Counted from the first letter of the stretch, positions 1 to 10,022 are shown. The stretch is 64,000 nt of DNA from Ruania albidiflava DSM 18029 (GCF_000421225.1 NZ_ATWL01000001.1:124001-188000); one strand, 5' to 3'. The notes: generated by a model from the sequence alone, not told the origin. A program made the numbers and translations.

Positions 1-45
1 GTATCGACGGCGTGCATACTCGCGTTCGCGCTTGCTCGGGGACAC
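1..45 (-). CDS. Probable cyclophilin-type peptidyl-prolyl isomerase, N-terminus only
   Basis: Only 15 codons are inside the window, reading M(GTG)-SPSKREREYARRRY before the left edge. A strong Shine-Dalgarno AAGGAGG (complement of 50-56) lies just upstream of the GTG. A short, very basic N-terminus of this style followed by a membrane anchor is usual for actinobacterial membrane-bound cyclophilins, and such a gene is often found next to hisS in this phylum. The assignment rests on that resemblance and position; the catalytic domain is out of view. It is transcribed divergently from hisS. Confidence 0.5.
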   Translation of the reverse strand, partial: MSPSKREREYARRRY

Positions 46-263
46 CCCGCCTCCTTCGTCATCGATCGTGGTCGAGCAGCGCAGCCGCACAGGCTCCACC
101 GGGCTCCTCAGATCGCAGCACGCACGTGCTGGCCTGGCCAATACTAGGCAAGGCTGCCACACCCCTGGGCGTGCCAGGGCCACCCGCCGGGTCACGGGAT
201 GATCACAACTGGACCCGTCGACCGTGTCCGGCACCGGGGCGAACCGGTGGGAAGATGGCTGTC
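46..263. promoter_or_regulatory. Divergent intergenic region between the cyclophilin-like gene and hisS
   Basis: 218 bases with no convincing gene. A TAGTAT hexamer on the minus strand (complement of 141-146) is a reasonable -10 for the leftward gene and would give a leader of about 90 bases. The frame of hisS stays open upstream to base 12, but that stretch lacks conserved sequence and is treated as non-coding. Confidence 0.4.
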
Positions 264-1607
264 ATGGCACGAATCGCACCCCTGTCCGGTTTCCCCGAGT
301 GGCTGCCTGCCGGACGCATCGTAGAGACATCTATCCTGGACCAGGTCCGGCGGGTGTTCGAGCTGCACGGGTTCGCTGAGATCGAGACCCGAGCGGTGGA
401 ACCGCTGGAGCGGCTGCTCAGCAAGGGGGAGACCTCCCAGGAGGTGTACCTGCTGCGGCGGCTGCAGGCGGAGGGGGAGGAGCAGACCGGTTCCCGCTCG
501 CTCGGGCTGCACTTCGACCTGACCGTGCCGTTCGCCCGGTACGTGCTGGAGAACGCCGGACACCTGGTCTTCCCGTTCAAGCGGTACCAGATCCAGAAGG
601 TCTGGCGCGGGGAACGGCCACAGGACGGCCGGTTCCGGGAGTTCACCCAGGCAGACATCGACGTGGTCGGCTCCGGTACGTTGCCGTTCCACTACGAGGT
701 CGAGGTCCCGTTGGTGATCGCCGAGGTGTTCCAGGCGCTGACTTCGCTCGGGCTCCCCCCGGTGCGGATCCTGGTGAACAACCGCAAGGTCGCCCAGGGC
801 TTCTACGAGGGGCTGGGCATCGCGGACGTCGAAGGGGTGCTGCGCACCATCGACAAGCTGGACAAGATCGGCGCCGACGGTGTGCTCGAGGTGCTGCAGC
901 GGGACAACGGTGCCACGGCCCAGCAGGCGCAGGCCTGCCTCGACCTGGCCAGCATCTCCGGGACCGACCACCAGGTGGCGGACCGGGTGCGTGCGCTCGG
1001 TGTCACCTCCGACCTGCTCGAGGAGGGGCTCGCTGAGCTGATGGCGCTGGTGGACGCGGCGAAGAAGCGGCTGCCGGGTGTACTCGTCGCCGACCTGCGG
1101 ATCGCCCGCGGTCTGGACTACTACACGGGGACCGTGTACGAGACGATCCTGGTCGGGCACGAGTCGCTCGGGTCGATCTGCTCCGGTGGACGGTACGACT
1201 CGCTCGCCTCGGACGGGACAACCAGCTACCCAGGTGTGGGACTCTCCATCGGTGTCTCCCGGGTGGTGTCGCGCATCCTGGCGGAGAACCTGGCGCAGGC
1301 CACCCGCCCAGTCCCGACCGCCGTGCTGGTGGCGGTCGCCGACGAGGACCACCGGGACAGGAGCAACGACGTCGCAACGACGCTCCGTTCCCGTGGCATC
1401 CCGACGGACGTGGCGCCCACGGCAGCCAAGTTCGGCAAGCAGATCCGGTTCGCGGACCGCCGCTCGATCCCGTACGTATGGTTCCCGACCGAGAGTGGGC
1501 ACGAGGTCAAGGACATCCGCTCCGGTGAGCAGGTGCCCGCCGAACCTGCCACCTGGTCACCACCGGCCGAGGACCTCTGGCCCCGGGTGGTGCCCACCAG
1601 GGGCTGA
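264..1607 (+). CDS. hisS: Histidyl-tRNA synthetase
   Basis: Class II aminoacyl-tRNA synthetase that charges tRNA-His with histidine in the cytoplasm. The 447-residue product begins MARIAPLSGFPEWLP, the usual actinobacterial start, and carries the KGETSQEVYLLRR segment, motif 2 around FREFTQADIDVVG, the histidine-A segment ARGLDYYTGTVYE and a C-terminal anticodon-binding domain. I chose ATG 264 because GGGAAG lies about nine bases before it and homologs start here; ATG 255 is a close alternative, and the longer open frame to base 12 is not conserved-looking. It converges on the DEAD-box helicase gene with a 27-base gap. Confidence 0.95.
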   Translation: MARIAPLSGFPEWLPAGRIVETSILDQVRRVFELHGFAEIETRAVEPLERLLSKGETSQEVYLLRRLQAEGEEQTGSRSLGLHFDLTVPFARYVLENAGHLVFPFKRYQIQKVWRGERPQDGRFREFTQADIDVVGSGTLPFHYEVEVPLVIAEVFQALTSLGLPPVRILVNNRKVAQGFYEGLGIADVEGVLRTIDKLDKIGADGVLEVLQRDNGATAQQAQACLDLASISGTDHQVADRVRALGVTSDLLEEGLAELMALVDAAKKRLPGVLVADLRIARGLDYYTGTVYETILVGHESLGSICSGGRYDSLASDGTTSYPGVGLSIGVSRVVSRILAENLAQATRPVPTAVLVAVADEDHRDRSNDVATTLRSRGIPTDVAPTAAKFGKQIRFADRRSIPYVWFPTESGHEVKDIRSGEQVPAEPATWSPPAEDLWPRVVPTRG

Positions 1608-1634
1608 CCGCCGCGGGTCGCGGGCACCCGGTCG

Positions 1635-3482
1635 TCAGCGGGAGGCGTGGTCCTTGCGGCGGAACCCGTCCCTCCGGGCACCTGGTCCGCGGCGGGAGTC
1701 CGGTCCGCGCCGCCGGTAGCCGTCCCGGCGGGGCCGCTCGCCACCTGCGCGACCACGTGGACCTTCGTCGGGCCGGATCCGCAGCTGCTGCCCGGCCACC
1801 CGGGCCGCACCGATCCGGCGCAGTGACTCCGCACCCACCTCTGTGGTGATCTGCACCAGGGAGAACCGGGAGAAGATGGAGATCTTGCCGAGGTCGCTGC
1901 CGCGCAACCCACCCTCACCGGTGATCGCCCCGACGATGTCCTGCGGACGCACCCCGTGGGTGTGTCCCACGGCCACACGGTAGACGGTGCCTGGACCGGA
2001 GAACTGTGCTGGCCCTCCCGATCGTGACCCGCCGCGCGGTCCGTTGCGCCGCTGGTCGCGGTCTGCGAACCGGCCGGTGTCGCTGTCGAACCGGTGCGTG
2101 GGGTTCTCCTCCTCGTCCCGGGCACGCTGCGGACCGTCGTCTCCGACGCTGCGGGCGAGCAACGCAGCCGCAGCGTCCAGCAGGTCATCCTCGCCGAACT
2201 GCGCGGTGAGCAGCTCTCGGTAGAGGTCCAGCCGGCCGGCCGTCACCCGCTCCGGCACCGTTGCCAGCGCCCGGCGGGCGCGGTGCTCGCTCACCTGCGC
2301 CGGGGTGGGGATGGTCGTCTCGGTCATCGTGGCGCCGGTGTGCCGTTCGATCATCCGCAACCGGCCACGTTCCCGCGGGGTGAAGAAGGTCAGTGCCCGG
2401 CCCTCCCGGCCGGCGCGACCGGTGCGTCCGATGCGGTGCACGTAGGCCTCAGCCTCGCGGGGGATGTCGAAGTTCACCACCAGGCCGATCCGGTCCACGT
2501 CCATACCGCGGGCCGCCACGTCGGTGGCGACCAGCACCTGCACCAGACCGGTCCGCAGCCGTTCGATGATCCGCTCCCGATCCTTCTGTGCCACGTCTCC
2601 GCTGATCGCAGCGGCCGACACGCCACGCTCCAGCAGGGCACCCGCAACCTCTTCAGCGGTCTGCCGGGTGCGTACGAACACCACCGCCGCCTCAGCGTCG
2701 GAGGTGGCCAGCAGGCGTGCCAGCGCACCGATCTTGTGCCGAAACGGCACCACGGCGTAGGTCTGGGTGATCGTCGTCGTCGTCGAGGACGGACGGGAGG
2801 TGGCGACCTCGACAGGGTCGTTCATGTGCTCCCGAGCGACTGCGCGGATGGCACGTGGCATGGTGGCGGAGAACAGTGCGGTCTGCCGGGTGGGGGCCGC
2901 GGAGGCGAGGATGCGGTCCACGTCCTCGGCGAAGCCCATCCGGAGCATCTCGTCCGCCTCGTCGAGCACCAGGTAGCCGAGCTCGGACAGGTCCAGGGCA
3001 CGCTTGTCGAGCATGTCGATCACCCGTCCCGGGGTGCCGACCACGACCTGGGCGCCAGCACTGAGGCCACGCAGCTGCGGCCCGTACGGGGCGCCGCCGT
3101 AGATGGTCAGCACCGGGGCGTACCCGCGGGGAGCCATCGACTCGATGGCGTCAGCCACCTGGATGGCCAGCTCCCGCGTGGGTACGAGCACGAGTGCCTG
3201 CACCCGCCGGGCGGCAGGGTCGAGGCGGGCGAGCATCGGTAGCGCGAACGCCGCCGTCTTGCCGGTGCCGGTCTGGGCCACACCGGTCACGTCGCGCCCG
3301 TCCAGGAGGGCGGGGATGGTCGCCGCCTGGATCTCGGTGGGCGTGGTGAACCCGAGCGTGTCGATGGTGGCGAGCAGCTCGGCGGGCAGGTCGAGCCCGG
3401 CGAACGTCGGTGCCGCGGCCGGGAAGGCCGGGTCTGCGTCGCCGGCTGGACGTGCAGAGACGGGGGCAGTGTCGATCGTCAT
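1635..3482 (-). CDS. DEAD-box ATP-dependent RNA helicase with DbpA-type RNA-binding domain
   Basis: 615-residue DeaD/CsdA-like helicase, probably unwinding structured mRNA or pre-ribosomal RNA. Visible motifs in order are the Q motif (FAGLDLPAEL through TPTEIQ), Walker A AQTGTGKT at residues 69-76, PTRELAIQ, TPGR, DEAD, SAT, and HRIGRTGRAGR. After an acidic/Arg-rich linker, a DbpA-like RNA-binding domain (GTVYRVAVGHTHGVRPQDIVG) is followed by a basic RGG/RR-rich tail. Start ATG 3482 gives MTIDTAP; the frame extends four codons to a TTG with no better support. A TACACT hexamer far upstream suggests a leader of about 185 bases, as is common for cold-responsive helicases. Confidence 0.9.
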   Translation of the reverse strand: MTIDTAPVSARPAGDADPAFPAAAPTFAGLDLPAELLATIDTLGFTTPTEIQAATIPALLDGRDVTGVAQTGTGKTAAFALPMLARLDPAARRVQALVLVPTRELAIQVADAIESMAPRGYAPVLTIYGGAPYGPQLRGLSAGAQVVVGTPGRVIDMLDKRALDLSELGYLVLDEADEMLRMGFAEDVDRILASAAPTRQTALFSATMPRAIRAVAREHMNDPVEVATSRPSSTTTTITQTYAVVPFRHKIGALARLLATSDAEAAVVFVRTRQTAEEVAGALLERGVSAAAISGDVAQKDRERIIERLRTGLVQVLVATDVAARGMDVDRIGLVVNFDIPREAEAYVHRIGRTGRAGREGRALTFFTPRERGRLRMIERHTGATMTETTIPTPAQVSEHRARRALATVPERVTAGRLDLYRELLTAQFGEDDLLDAAAALLARSVGDDGPQRARDEEENPTHRFDSDTGRFADRDQRRNGPRGGSRSGGPAQFSGPGTVYRVAVGHTHGVRPQDIVGAITGEGGLRGSDLGKISIFSRFSLVQITTEVGAESLRRIGAARVAGQQLRIRPDEGPRGRAGGERPRRDGYRRRGPDSRRGPGARRDGFRRKDHASR

Positions 3483-3815
3483 GAGTAGGCGCAAGAACTT
3501 TCATCGGGGCTGGAGGCGGCGGACCGGTGGGCCCTGCTCCGCCTCAGCCCGACGTCCCAGGTCGCCTCGTGCGGCCGGGTCAGCCGACCTCGCGGCTGAG
3601 ATCTGGGGGGCGAGCTGGCGCCCGGTGCCAGAAGAAGGGGGCTTGTTCGCGGGATGTGCGCTCCAAGTGCGTCCAGTGTACGGGGCGACGGCCGACTTCC
3701 ACCGGAACTGTGCCCAACCTCACCTCGCCGCATGCTGACTACCAGGAGTGCCCAGACGGAGAGGCAGCGCTGGTGCGGGTGCCCGTCTCCGGGGCGCACC
3801 TGGCATGATCGCCGC
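3483..3815. promoter_or_regulatory. 333-base divergent region, helicase leader and GTPase promoter
   Basis: No gene is convincing here. On the minus strand TACACT (complement of 3675-3680) fits a -10 for the helicase. A short CTGGC/GCCAG hairpin sits at 3612-3628 inside the presumed leader. On the plus strand the CATGAT at 3804-3809 serves the GTPase gene. Confidence 0.35.
3804..3809 (+). promoter_or_regulatory. Leaderless -10 element for the first GTPase gene
   Basis: CATGAT ends six bases before ATG 3816, the same geometry and same hexamer as at the MMPL gene. No Shine-Dalgarno is present, so transcription probably starts at the start codon. Confidence 0.5.
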
Positions 3816-5546
3816 ATGGACGCAGCGTTGAGCTCCCTGCGGGAGGCGGTGCAGGGCGCAGTGCTCCCGCTGCAGCTACCCGGGGCGACCGCGGCCCGAC
3901 ACTCCCGCCAGCACCTGCTCGACCAGCTGGACGACTACCTGCTGCCGCGGGCAACGAGCCTGGGTGCGCCGCTGCTGGCTGTGGTGGGCGGGTCCACCGG
4001 TGCCGGCAAGTCCACGCTGGTGAACGCACTGGTGGGGGATGTGCTCAGCCGCACCGGCGCCATCCGGCCCACCACCCGGGACCCGCTGCTCGTCCACCAC
4101 CCGCGAGATGAGCACCACTTCACCGAGCCGCGCATCCTGCCGCACCTGCCGCGGCTGCGCAGCACGCTCTCCCGCCAGGATCCGCAGCCAGTCCAGCAGC
4201 GGGCGCAGACAGGGTCGCAGGTGTTGCGTCTGGCCGTCTCCGACGCGGTGGGCCCGGGCCTGGCCCTGCTGGATGCCCCGGACATCGACTCGGTGGTGGA
4301 CGCCAACCGTCAGCTCGCCGGCCAGCTGCTGGCCGCCGCCGACCTGTGGTTGTTCGTCACCACGGCGCACCGGTACGCCGATGCGGTGCCCTGGGACCTG
4401 CTCACCGCTGCCGCTGCACGGGACGTGCTGGTGGCGGTGGTGCTGGACCGGATACCGCCAGCGGTGGTGCGTGAGGTCAGCGACGACCTGGCCGGGATGC
4501 TCGCCGACCACGGGCTCGCCGGGGCGCCACTGTTCCTGGTCACCGAACGGGAGCTGGACGTGCGCGGCATGCTCCCACCGGGGGCGGTGGCGGACCTGCA
4601 CACCTGGCTCACCCAGCTGACCCAGGACGCAGCCGCACGTGCCGCAGTCGCTCGACGCACGCTCCTCGGCGCGGTGCGCAGCGCCACGGCGGCGGCACGT
4701 TCGCTCGCTGCGGCGGTCGACGAGCAGGCGGCCGCCGCCGAGGAGATGGACCAGCAGCTGGCACGCATCTTCGACGTCACCGAGCTGCTCACCCGGGTCA
4801 CGGACGGCGCACTGCTGCGCGGCGAGGTGCTGTCCCGGTGGCAGGACTTCGTCGGTACGGGCGAGCTCTTCCGGTCCGTGGAGTCCACGGTCGGCCGTCT
4901 CCGGGACCGGGCGACGGCGTTCCTCACCGGGAAGCCGCGTCCGGCACGTCGCGTCGAGCATGCCTTGGAGCAGGGCCTGCACAGCGTGCTCGTGGAGCAG
5001 GCGGACCAGGCGGCCCACCGCGCCTACACCCAGCTCTGGCAGCAGCCGGCCGGTCGGGAGCTGCTGCCCGGACCAGAGCTGGAACGTGCCGCCGACACGT
5101 TCTCCGCCGATGCGGCCGCCGCGATCCGGCAGTGGCAGCGGTATGTGCTCGAGCTGGTCCGCACCGAGGGGCAGGACAAACGCACCACTGCCCGAGTGCT
5201 CGCGTTCGGGGTGAACGGTCTCGCCGTGGTGCTGATGGTGCTCGCGTTCGCTTCCACCGGTGGGCTGGTCGGGGCCGAGGTGGCGATCGCCGGTGGTACC
5301 GCTGTGGTGGCGCAGAAGCTGCTCGAGGCGATCTTCGGTGATCAGGCGGTACGCCGGCTGGCGGCCCGCGCGAGGGCGGACCTCAGCGACCGGGTCACCG
5401 TCCTGTTCGCCACGGAGCGGGACCGGTTCGGCACGCTGCTGCCGGATGCTGTCGGCACCCGTGCAGCAGCCGACCGGCTCCGCTCCACCACAGCAGCGCT
5501 GGACCACGCAGCCGCAGACCTGGAGCAACCGCCGGAGGGGCCGTGA
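3816..5546 (+). CDS. Dynamin-like P-loop GTPase, first of a pair
   Basis: 576 residues. The G1/Walker A GGSTGAGKSTLVN is at about 58-70, followed by a conserved PTTRDPLLVHHP segment (G2 region) and LLDAPDIDS (G3). A canonical NKXD is not evident; VVLDR occupies that place. The C-terminal half is helical and Ala/Glu-rich, and a hydrophobic hairpin near residues 465-500 (GLAVVLMVLAFASTGG) could insert in or touch the membrane. These features fit bacterial dynamin-like or YfjP-like GTPases that act on membranes. The next gene starts inside its stop codon (GTGA), implying the two GTPases work together. The precise function is unknown. Confidence 0.75.
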   Translation: MDAALSSLREAVQGAVLPLQLPGATAARHSRQHLLDQLDDYLLPRATSLGAPLLAVVGGSTGAGKSTLVNALVGDVLSRTGAIRPTTRDPLLVHHPRDEHHFTEPRILPHLPRLRSTLSRQDPQPVQQRAQTGSQVLRLAVSDAVGPGLALLDAPDIDSVVDANRQLAGQLLAAADLWLFVTTAHRYADAVPWDLLTAAAARDVLVAVVLDRIPPAVVREVSDDLAGMLADHGLAGAPLFLVTERELDVRGMLPPGAVADLHTWLTQLTQDAAARAAVARRTLLGAVRSATAAARSLAAAVDEQAAAAEEMDQQLARIFDVTELLTRVTDGALLRGEVLSRWQDFVGTGELFRSVESTVGRLRDRATAFLTGKPRPARRVEHALEQGLHSVLVEQADQAAHRAYTQLWQQPAGRELLPGPELERAADTFSADAAAAIRQWQRYVLELVRTEGQDKRTTARVLAFGVNGLAVVLMVLAFASTGGLVGAEVAIAGGTAVVAQKLLEAIFGDQAVRRLAARARADLSDRVTVLFATERDRFGTLLPDAVGTRAAADRLRSTTAALDHAAADLEQPPEGP

Positions 5547-7285
5547 CGAGCGCAGCGAACCACCCGTTGCCCGTCCAGATCGACGCCCTGGACCGGGCCA
5601 CGGAGCTGGCAGCCCGCGTGCAGCAGGTGGCCGGCGGCACCGACGAGCAGCTGCACCTGGCGATCCAGGGCGCCCGCGGCGCGATCTCGCGGGCGCAGCA
5701 GCGCACCGAGCTCTCTGCGGAGCACACGGTCGTGGCACTCGCCGGGGCGACCGGGTCGGGCAAGTCCTCCCTGCTGAACCTGCTCGCAGGTGCTCAGGTC
5801 GCCGCCGTCGGGGCGCGCCGGCCCACCACCGCGCACGCTCAAGCGGTGGTCTGCCACACCCGCCAGGGCAGCAGCGCCGAGCCGGCCGGCACCGAGAACG
5901 ACGCCAGCGCGCTGCTGGACTGGCTGGGCATCTCGCGCCGCACCGAGGTCAGCCACGACCGGCTCGCCTCAGCGGTGCTGGTGGACCTTCCGGACCTGGA
6001 CTCTCTGCACCGGGACCACCAGCTGCGCGCCGAGCACCTCACCCAGCGCGCGGACGTGCTGGTCTGGGTGCTCGACCCGCAGAAGTACGCCGACGCCGTG
6101 GTGCACCAGCAGTACCTGCGCCCGATGGCCCGCCACGCGGACGTGATGCTGGTGGTGCTGAACCAGGTCGACACCCTCGCTGCCACCGACCTGCCACCGG
6201 TGCTGGCGGACCTGACCGAGCACCTGGCGGCTGATGGTCTGCCCGGGGTGCGTGTCCTGCCCACCTCGACGACCACCGGAGCCGGGACCGAGGACCTCGT
6301 CACGGCGATCTCCGCCGTCGTGCACGACCGGCAGAACATGCACCGCCGCCTGGCCGCAGACCTGGGCACTGCGGCCGAGCAGCTCGCCGAGGTGTGCCCG
6401 CCCGCTGCCGCGCCCGGCGTCACCGCACAGCTGCGCCGCCGCCTGACCGCCGAGCTCGCCGCCGCAGCGGGTGCCGAGCGGGTAGCCGACGCTGTCGCCA
6501 CCTCCTTCCGGATGACCGCGCGGGCCCGCACCGGCTGGCCGGTGACCCGTTGGGCCGGCCGGTTCCGGGCCGACCCGCTGCACCGGCTGCACCTGGGTGG
6601 CGGTGGGCGTCGTCCCACGTCGCAGCAGCCCACGGGCGGGTACGACGGACAGGTGCTCACCGCACCGTCGATGCCGGAGCCGGATCCGGCGGCACGTGCG
6701 GCGGTGGGCAGGGCGCTGACCGGGGCCGCGGACGCCGTGGTGGGCCGGGCACCGTCACCGTGGCGGCACTACCTGCGCAGCGGGGTCGGGCAGTCCGGCG
6801 ACGCGGTCACCGCCGAGGCGCAGGATGCGATCTCTGGGGTGCTGGCGCGCGGCCCGGACCGGCGCTCGGGCCGGGTTCCGTCCTGGTTCGGCCTGGTGGG
6901 GGCGCTGCAGTGGCTGCTGCTGGCTGTCCTGGTGGTCGGTCTGCTCTGGGTGGCGCTGGTCGTGGTGCTGCGCTACCTGGGGATGGGGCCGGTGTGGACG
7001 CCCCAGCTGGGTCCGGTGCCCGCTGAGCCGCCGTGGCCCGCACTGCCCGCGATCCCCTGGCCGGTGGTGCTGCTCGGCGGGGCTGTGCTGCTCGGGGTGC
7101 TGGTGGCGGTGCTGGCCGGGGTGGCCGCCCGAGTGGGGGCGGCGCGCCGGCGGCGGCGCACCTACCGGCAGATCACGGAGGCGATCGGGGCAGTGGCGGG
7201 CGCGTCCGTGCTGGACCCGCTGGCCGCCCGCACCGCGGAGGCGCAGGAGTACACGCGGGCGATCGCGCAGGTCGTGAACCATTAG
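5543..7285 (+). CDS. Dynamin-like/YfjP-type membrane GTPase, second of a pair
   Basis: 580 residues starting at GTG with GGAGGGG upstream. G1 is AGATGSGKSSLLNLL (about 67-81), then RRPTTAHAQ, G3 VDLPDLDS and a clear G4 VLNQVD, so this member looks more complete than its partner. The C-terminal part carries two long hydrophobic segments, WLLLAVLVVGLLWVALVVVL and VVLLGGAVLLGVLVAVLAGV, predicting membrane anchoring. Translation is coupled to the upstream GTPase by a 4-base overlap. Heterotypic dynamin pairs occur in actinobacteria, so a two-subunit membrane-remodelling or stress device is a reasonable inference. The TAG stop is also the start of the presumed aspS -10. Confidence 0.78.
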   Translation: MTSAANHPLPVQIDALDRATELAARVQQVAGGTDEQLHLAIQGARGAISRAQQRTELSAEHTVVALAGATGSGKSSLLNLLAGAQVAAVGARRPTTAHAQAVVCHTRQGSSAEPAGTENDASALLDWLGISRRTEVSHDRLASAVLVDLPDLDSLHRDHQLRAEHLTQRADVLVWVLDPQKYADAVVHQQYLRPMARHADVMLVVLNQVDTLAATDLPPVLADLTEHLAADGLPGVRVLPTSTTTGAGTEDLVTAISAVVHDRQNMHRRLAADLGTAAEQLAEVCPPAAAPGVTAQLRRRLTAELAAAAGAERVADAVATSFRMTARARTGWPVTRWAGRFRADPLHRLHLGGGGRRPTSQQPTGGYDGQVLTAPSMPEPDPAARAAVGRALTGAADAVVGRAPSPWRHYLRSGVGQSGDAVTAEAQDAISGVLARGPDRRSGRVPSWFGLVGALQWLLLAVLVVGLLWVALVVVLRYLGMGPVWTPQLGPVPAEPPWPALPAIPWPVVLLGGAVLLGVLVAVLAGVAARVGAARRRRRTYRQITEAIGAVAGASVLDPLAARTAEAQEYTRAIAQVVNH

Positions 7286-7288
7286 GAT
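7283..7288 (+). promoter_or_regulatory. Putative -10 of aspS overlapping the upstream TAG stop
   Basis: TAGGAT begins with the stop codon of the preceding GTPase gene and would give a 5' leader of about 45 bases carrying the GGGAGGAT ribosome site before GTG 7340. Confidence 0.35.
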
Positions 7289-7339
7289 CGTCTGGCGTCG
7301 CGACCACCGCGGCCCAGACACGTTCCCGGGAGGATCCTC

Positions 7340-9148
7340 GTGCTTCGTACCCACCAGGCCGGCACCCTGCGCGCCGGTGACATCGGCACCACTGTCACCC
7401 TGACCGGGTGGGTGGATCGTCGCCGGGACCACGGTGGGGTGGCATTCCTGGACCTGCGGGACGCCTCCGGGATCGTGCAGGTGGTGGTCCGTGACGAGGA
7501 GGTGGCCCACCCGCTGCGCTCGGAGTTCGTGCTGCAGATCACCGGCCAGGTCGCACAGCGTCCGGAGGGGAACACGAACCCGAACCTGGGCACCGGTGAG
7601 ATCGAGGTGGTCGCGAGCGACGTCGTCGTGCTGAACACTGCGGCGGCGCTGCCGTTCCAGGTCTCCACAGCGCTGGACGAGCAGGTGACCGTCGGGGAGG
7701 AGGTGCGGCTGAAGTACCGGTACCTGGACCTGCGCCGGCCCGGTCCGGCCCAGGCGATCCGGTTGCGGTCAGCGGTGAACCGGGCAGCCCGCACCGTGCT
7801 CGACGGCGAAGGTTTCGTGGAGATCGAGACCCCCACCCTGACCCGGTCTACTCCGGAGGGAGCCCGGGACTTCCTGGTCCCGGCGCGGCTGGCGCCGGGC
7901 TCCTGGTATGCGCTGCCGCAGTCACCGCAGCTGTTCAAACAGCTGTTGATGGTCTCCGGGATGGAGCGGTACTACCAGATCGCTCGCTGCTACCGGGACG
8001 AGGACTTCCGCGCCGACCGACAGCCGGAGTTCACCCAGCTGGACGTAGAGATGAGCTTCGTGGAGCAGGACGACGTGATCGCCCTGGCCGAGCAGGTGCT
8101 CGTCGCGCTCTGGGAGCTGATCGGGTACACGATCCCCACGCCGATCCCGCGGATGACCTACGCCGAAGCCATGCGCCGGTTCGGCACCGACAAGCCGGAC
8201 CTGCGCTTCGGGCAGGAGCTGACCGACCTGACCGAGTACTTCGCCGACACCGGCTTCCGGGTGTTCCAGGCGCCGTACGTCGGCGCTGTGGTGATGCCCG
8301 GCGGCGGCAGCCAGCCGCGCCGACAGTTCGACGCCTGGCAGGAGTGGGCCAAGCAGCGCGGCGCCAAGGGCCTCGCCTACGTGACGATCGGCGCGGACGG
8401 CACCCTGGGCGGCCCGGTGGCGAAGAACCTCACCGACGCCGAGCGGGACGGGTTGGCCGAGGCCACCGGCGCCCGGCCGGGAGACTGCATCTTCTTCGCG
8501 GCCGGTGCGCAGAGTACGAGCCGGGCGCTGCTCGGCGCCGCCCGGCTGGAGATCGGCCGCCGGTGCGACCTCATCGACTCCGACGCCTGGGCGTTCGTGT
8601 GGGTCGTGGATGCGCCGCTGTTCAAGCCCACCGGGGAGGATGACGACGTGGCGGTGGGCTCCGGCGCCTGGACCGCCGTGCACCACGCGTTCACCTCACC
8701 CACCCCGGAGTGGATCGAGGACTTCGAGTCCGACCCGGGCAACGCACTGGCCTACGCCTACGACATCGTCTGCAACGGCAACGAGATCGGCGGCGGGTCG
8801 ATCCGTATCCACGCCCGGGACGTGCAGGAGCGGGTGTTCGCGGTGATGGGCATCACCGAGGAGGAGGCCAAGGAGAAGTTCGGCTTCCTCCTGGAGGCGT
8901 TCGCCTTCGGCGCCCCACCGCATGGTGGTATCGCCTTCGGCTGGGACCGGATCGTCGCGCTGCTTGCCGGCGCCGATTCCATCCGGGACGTGATCGCCTT
9001 CCCGAAGTCCGGTGGCGGCTACGACCCGCTCACCGGAGCGCCGGCGCCGATCACCGCTGCCCAGCGCAAGGAGGCCGGTGTGGACGCCAAGCCGGAGACT
9101 GCAGCATCGGCGGACGGCCCCGGCGCGGCGCCCGGCACGGGGGAGTGA
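7340..9148 (+). CDS. aspS: Aspartyl-tRNA synthetase, bacterial type
   Basis: 602-residue class II synthetase charging tRNA-Asp. The N-terminal OB fold ([20 protein letters not shown]) binds the anticodon. The catalytic core has motif 1 near [21 protein letters not shown], motif 2 [19 protein letters not shown] and motif 3 [13 protein letters not shown], with the bacterial GAD insertion between motifs 2 and 3. Start GTG 7340 has GGGAGGAT seven bases upstream. In many actinobacteria this enzyme also charges tRNA-Asn; that cannot be settled from this sequence. The acetyltransferase gene starts inside its stop codon. Confidence 0.96.
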   Translation: MLRTHQAGTLRAGDIGTTVTLTGWVDRRRDHGGVAFLDLRDASGIVQVVVRDEEVAHPLRSEFVLQITGQVAQRPEGNTNPNLGTGEIEVVASDVVVLNTAAALPFQVSTALDEQVTVGEEVRLKYRYLDLRRPGPAQAIRLRSAVNRAARTVLDGEGFVEIETPTLTRSTPEGARDFLVPARLAPGSWYALPQSPQLFKQLLMVSGMERYYQIARCYRDEDFRADRQPEFTQLDVEMSFVEQDDVIALAEQVLVALWELIGYTIPTPIPRMTYAEAMRRFGTDKPDLRFGQELTDLTEYFADTGFRVFQAPYVGAVVMPGGGSQPRRQFDAWQEWAKQRGAKGLAYVTIGADGTLGGPVAKNLTDAERDGLAEATGARPGDCIFFAAGAQSTSRALLGAARLEIGRRCDLIDSDAWAFVWVVDAPLFKPTGEDDDVAVGSGAWTAVHHAFTSPTPEWIEDFESDPGNALAYAYDIVCNGNEIGGGSIRIHARDVQERVFAVMGITEEEAKEKFGFLLEAFAFGAPPHGGIAFGWDRIVALLAGADSIRDVIAFPKSGGGYDPLTGAPAPITAAQRKEAGVDAKPETAASADGPGAAPGTGE

Positions 9149-9948
9149 GCGCGACGCCCGCTGCCACGTTCCACCCGGTCCGCGGTCTGGCCGACCTGCC
9201 CGAACCATGGCGCACCTTCCCGTTCCTGACCGCTGATGTACCCCGCTATGTCGGTGCTACCGCCTGGGGCGGGCGGGAGGCGCTGGCGTTGAGCGTCGTC
9301 GCCGGGGACGGGGCGCAGCGTGCCCTGGTGGGGGTGGGTGCACCCGAGCCGCTGGCCGAGGTGGTGGCGATGGCGTTCGACGCGACCGGCTCCCCGGTCC
9401 CGCCCAGCGGGCTGGCAGCGGCACCGGTGGCAGTGGCGAGCCTGACCAGAGGTGCCTGGGACCTGCTCCCGGCTGCGGTGCGGGACCGTCTCGACCTCGA
9501 GCACGTCGCCCACTGGGACTGGCTGCTGACCACCACCGCACCCCCGTACCAGGACGGCGAGGAACAGGTGGTCGAGCTCGACCTGGTCACCGACCGGGCC
9601 GAGCTGGAGGGCCTGCAGCGGCTGGCGCTGCCGGAGACCTACACGACGTTGGACAAACCGGACACCCGCTGGTTCGGCTGGCGGGACACCGGTGGGGCGC
9701 TACGGTGCATGGCAGCGGCGAGCAACTGGTCCCGTGAGGTACACCTGGGCTCGATCGCCACCCACCCGCACTGGCGCCGCCGGGGCCTGGGCACCGCGGT
9801 CACGGCAGCGCTCACCCGTGCCGGGCTGGCCGCCACCGGGCAGGTGAGCCTCGGGCTGTACACCCGCAACGAGGCCGCCCGGCGGGTGTACGAGCGTCTC
9901 GGTTTCCGCCTCGGCCAGCAGGTGGAGTCCCGCCGGCCCGCCCGCTGA
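9145..9948 (+). CDS. GNAT-family N-acetyltransferase
   Basis: 267 residues. The C-terminal third is a typical GNAT acetyl-CoA site: [18 protein letters not shown] (motif A, RRRGLG loop) followed by [13 protein letters not shown] (motif B). The N-terminal half is variable and probably forms a second, degenerate GNAT-like lobe that sets substrate choice. It starts at GTG overlapping the aspS stop (GTGA), so it is translationally coupled to aspS. The substrate is unknown. Confidence 0.8.
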   Translation: MSATPAATFHPVRGLADLPEPWRTFPFLTADVPRYVGATAWGGREALALSVVAGDGAQRALVGVGAPEPLAEVVAMAFDATGSPVPPSGLAAAPVAVASLTRGAWDLLPAAVRDRLDLEHVAHWDWLLTTTAPPYQDGEEQVVELDLVTDRAELEGLQRLALPETYTTLDKPDTRWFGWRDTGGALRCMAAASNWSREVHLGSIATHPHWRRRGLGTAVTAALTRAGLAATGQVSLGLYTRNEAARRVYERLGFRLGQQVESRRPAR

Positions 9949-9979
9949 CCCCTCCCTGTCCCGGGTCGTCATGATCAGC

Positions 9980-10022
9980 GTGCGCTAGGGCGCACACCCC
10001 CGACCTGCCGGCCCTGGGTCGG
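9980..10022. terminator. Possible bidirectional terminator between convergent genes
   Basis: Two small hairpins lie between the ends of the acetyltransferase and MMPL genes: GTGCGC-tagg-GCGCAC (9980-9995) and CCGACC/GGTCGG (10000-10022). Neither has a T-run, so intrinsic termination is only a suggestion from position. Confidence 0.35.

Noticed and set aside
12-263. N-terminal extension of hisS by 84 codons
   Set aside because: The extension has no conserved sequence and runs through a divergent promoter region; family members start at MARIAPLSGFPEW.
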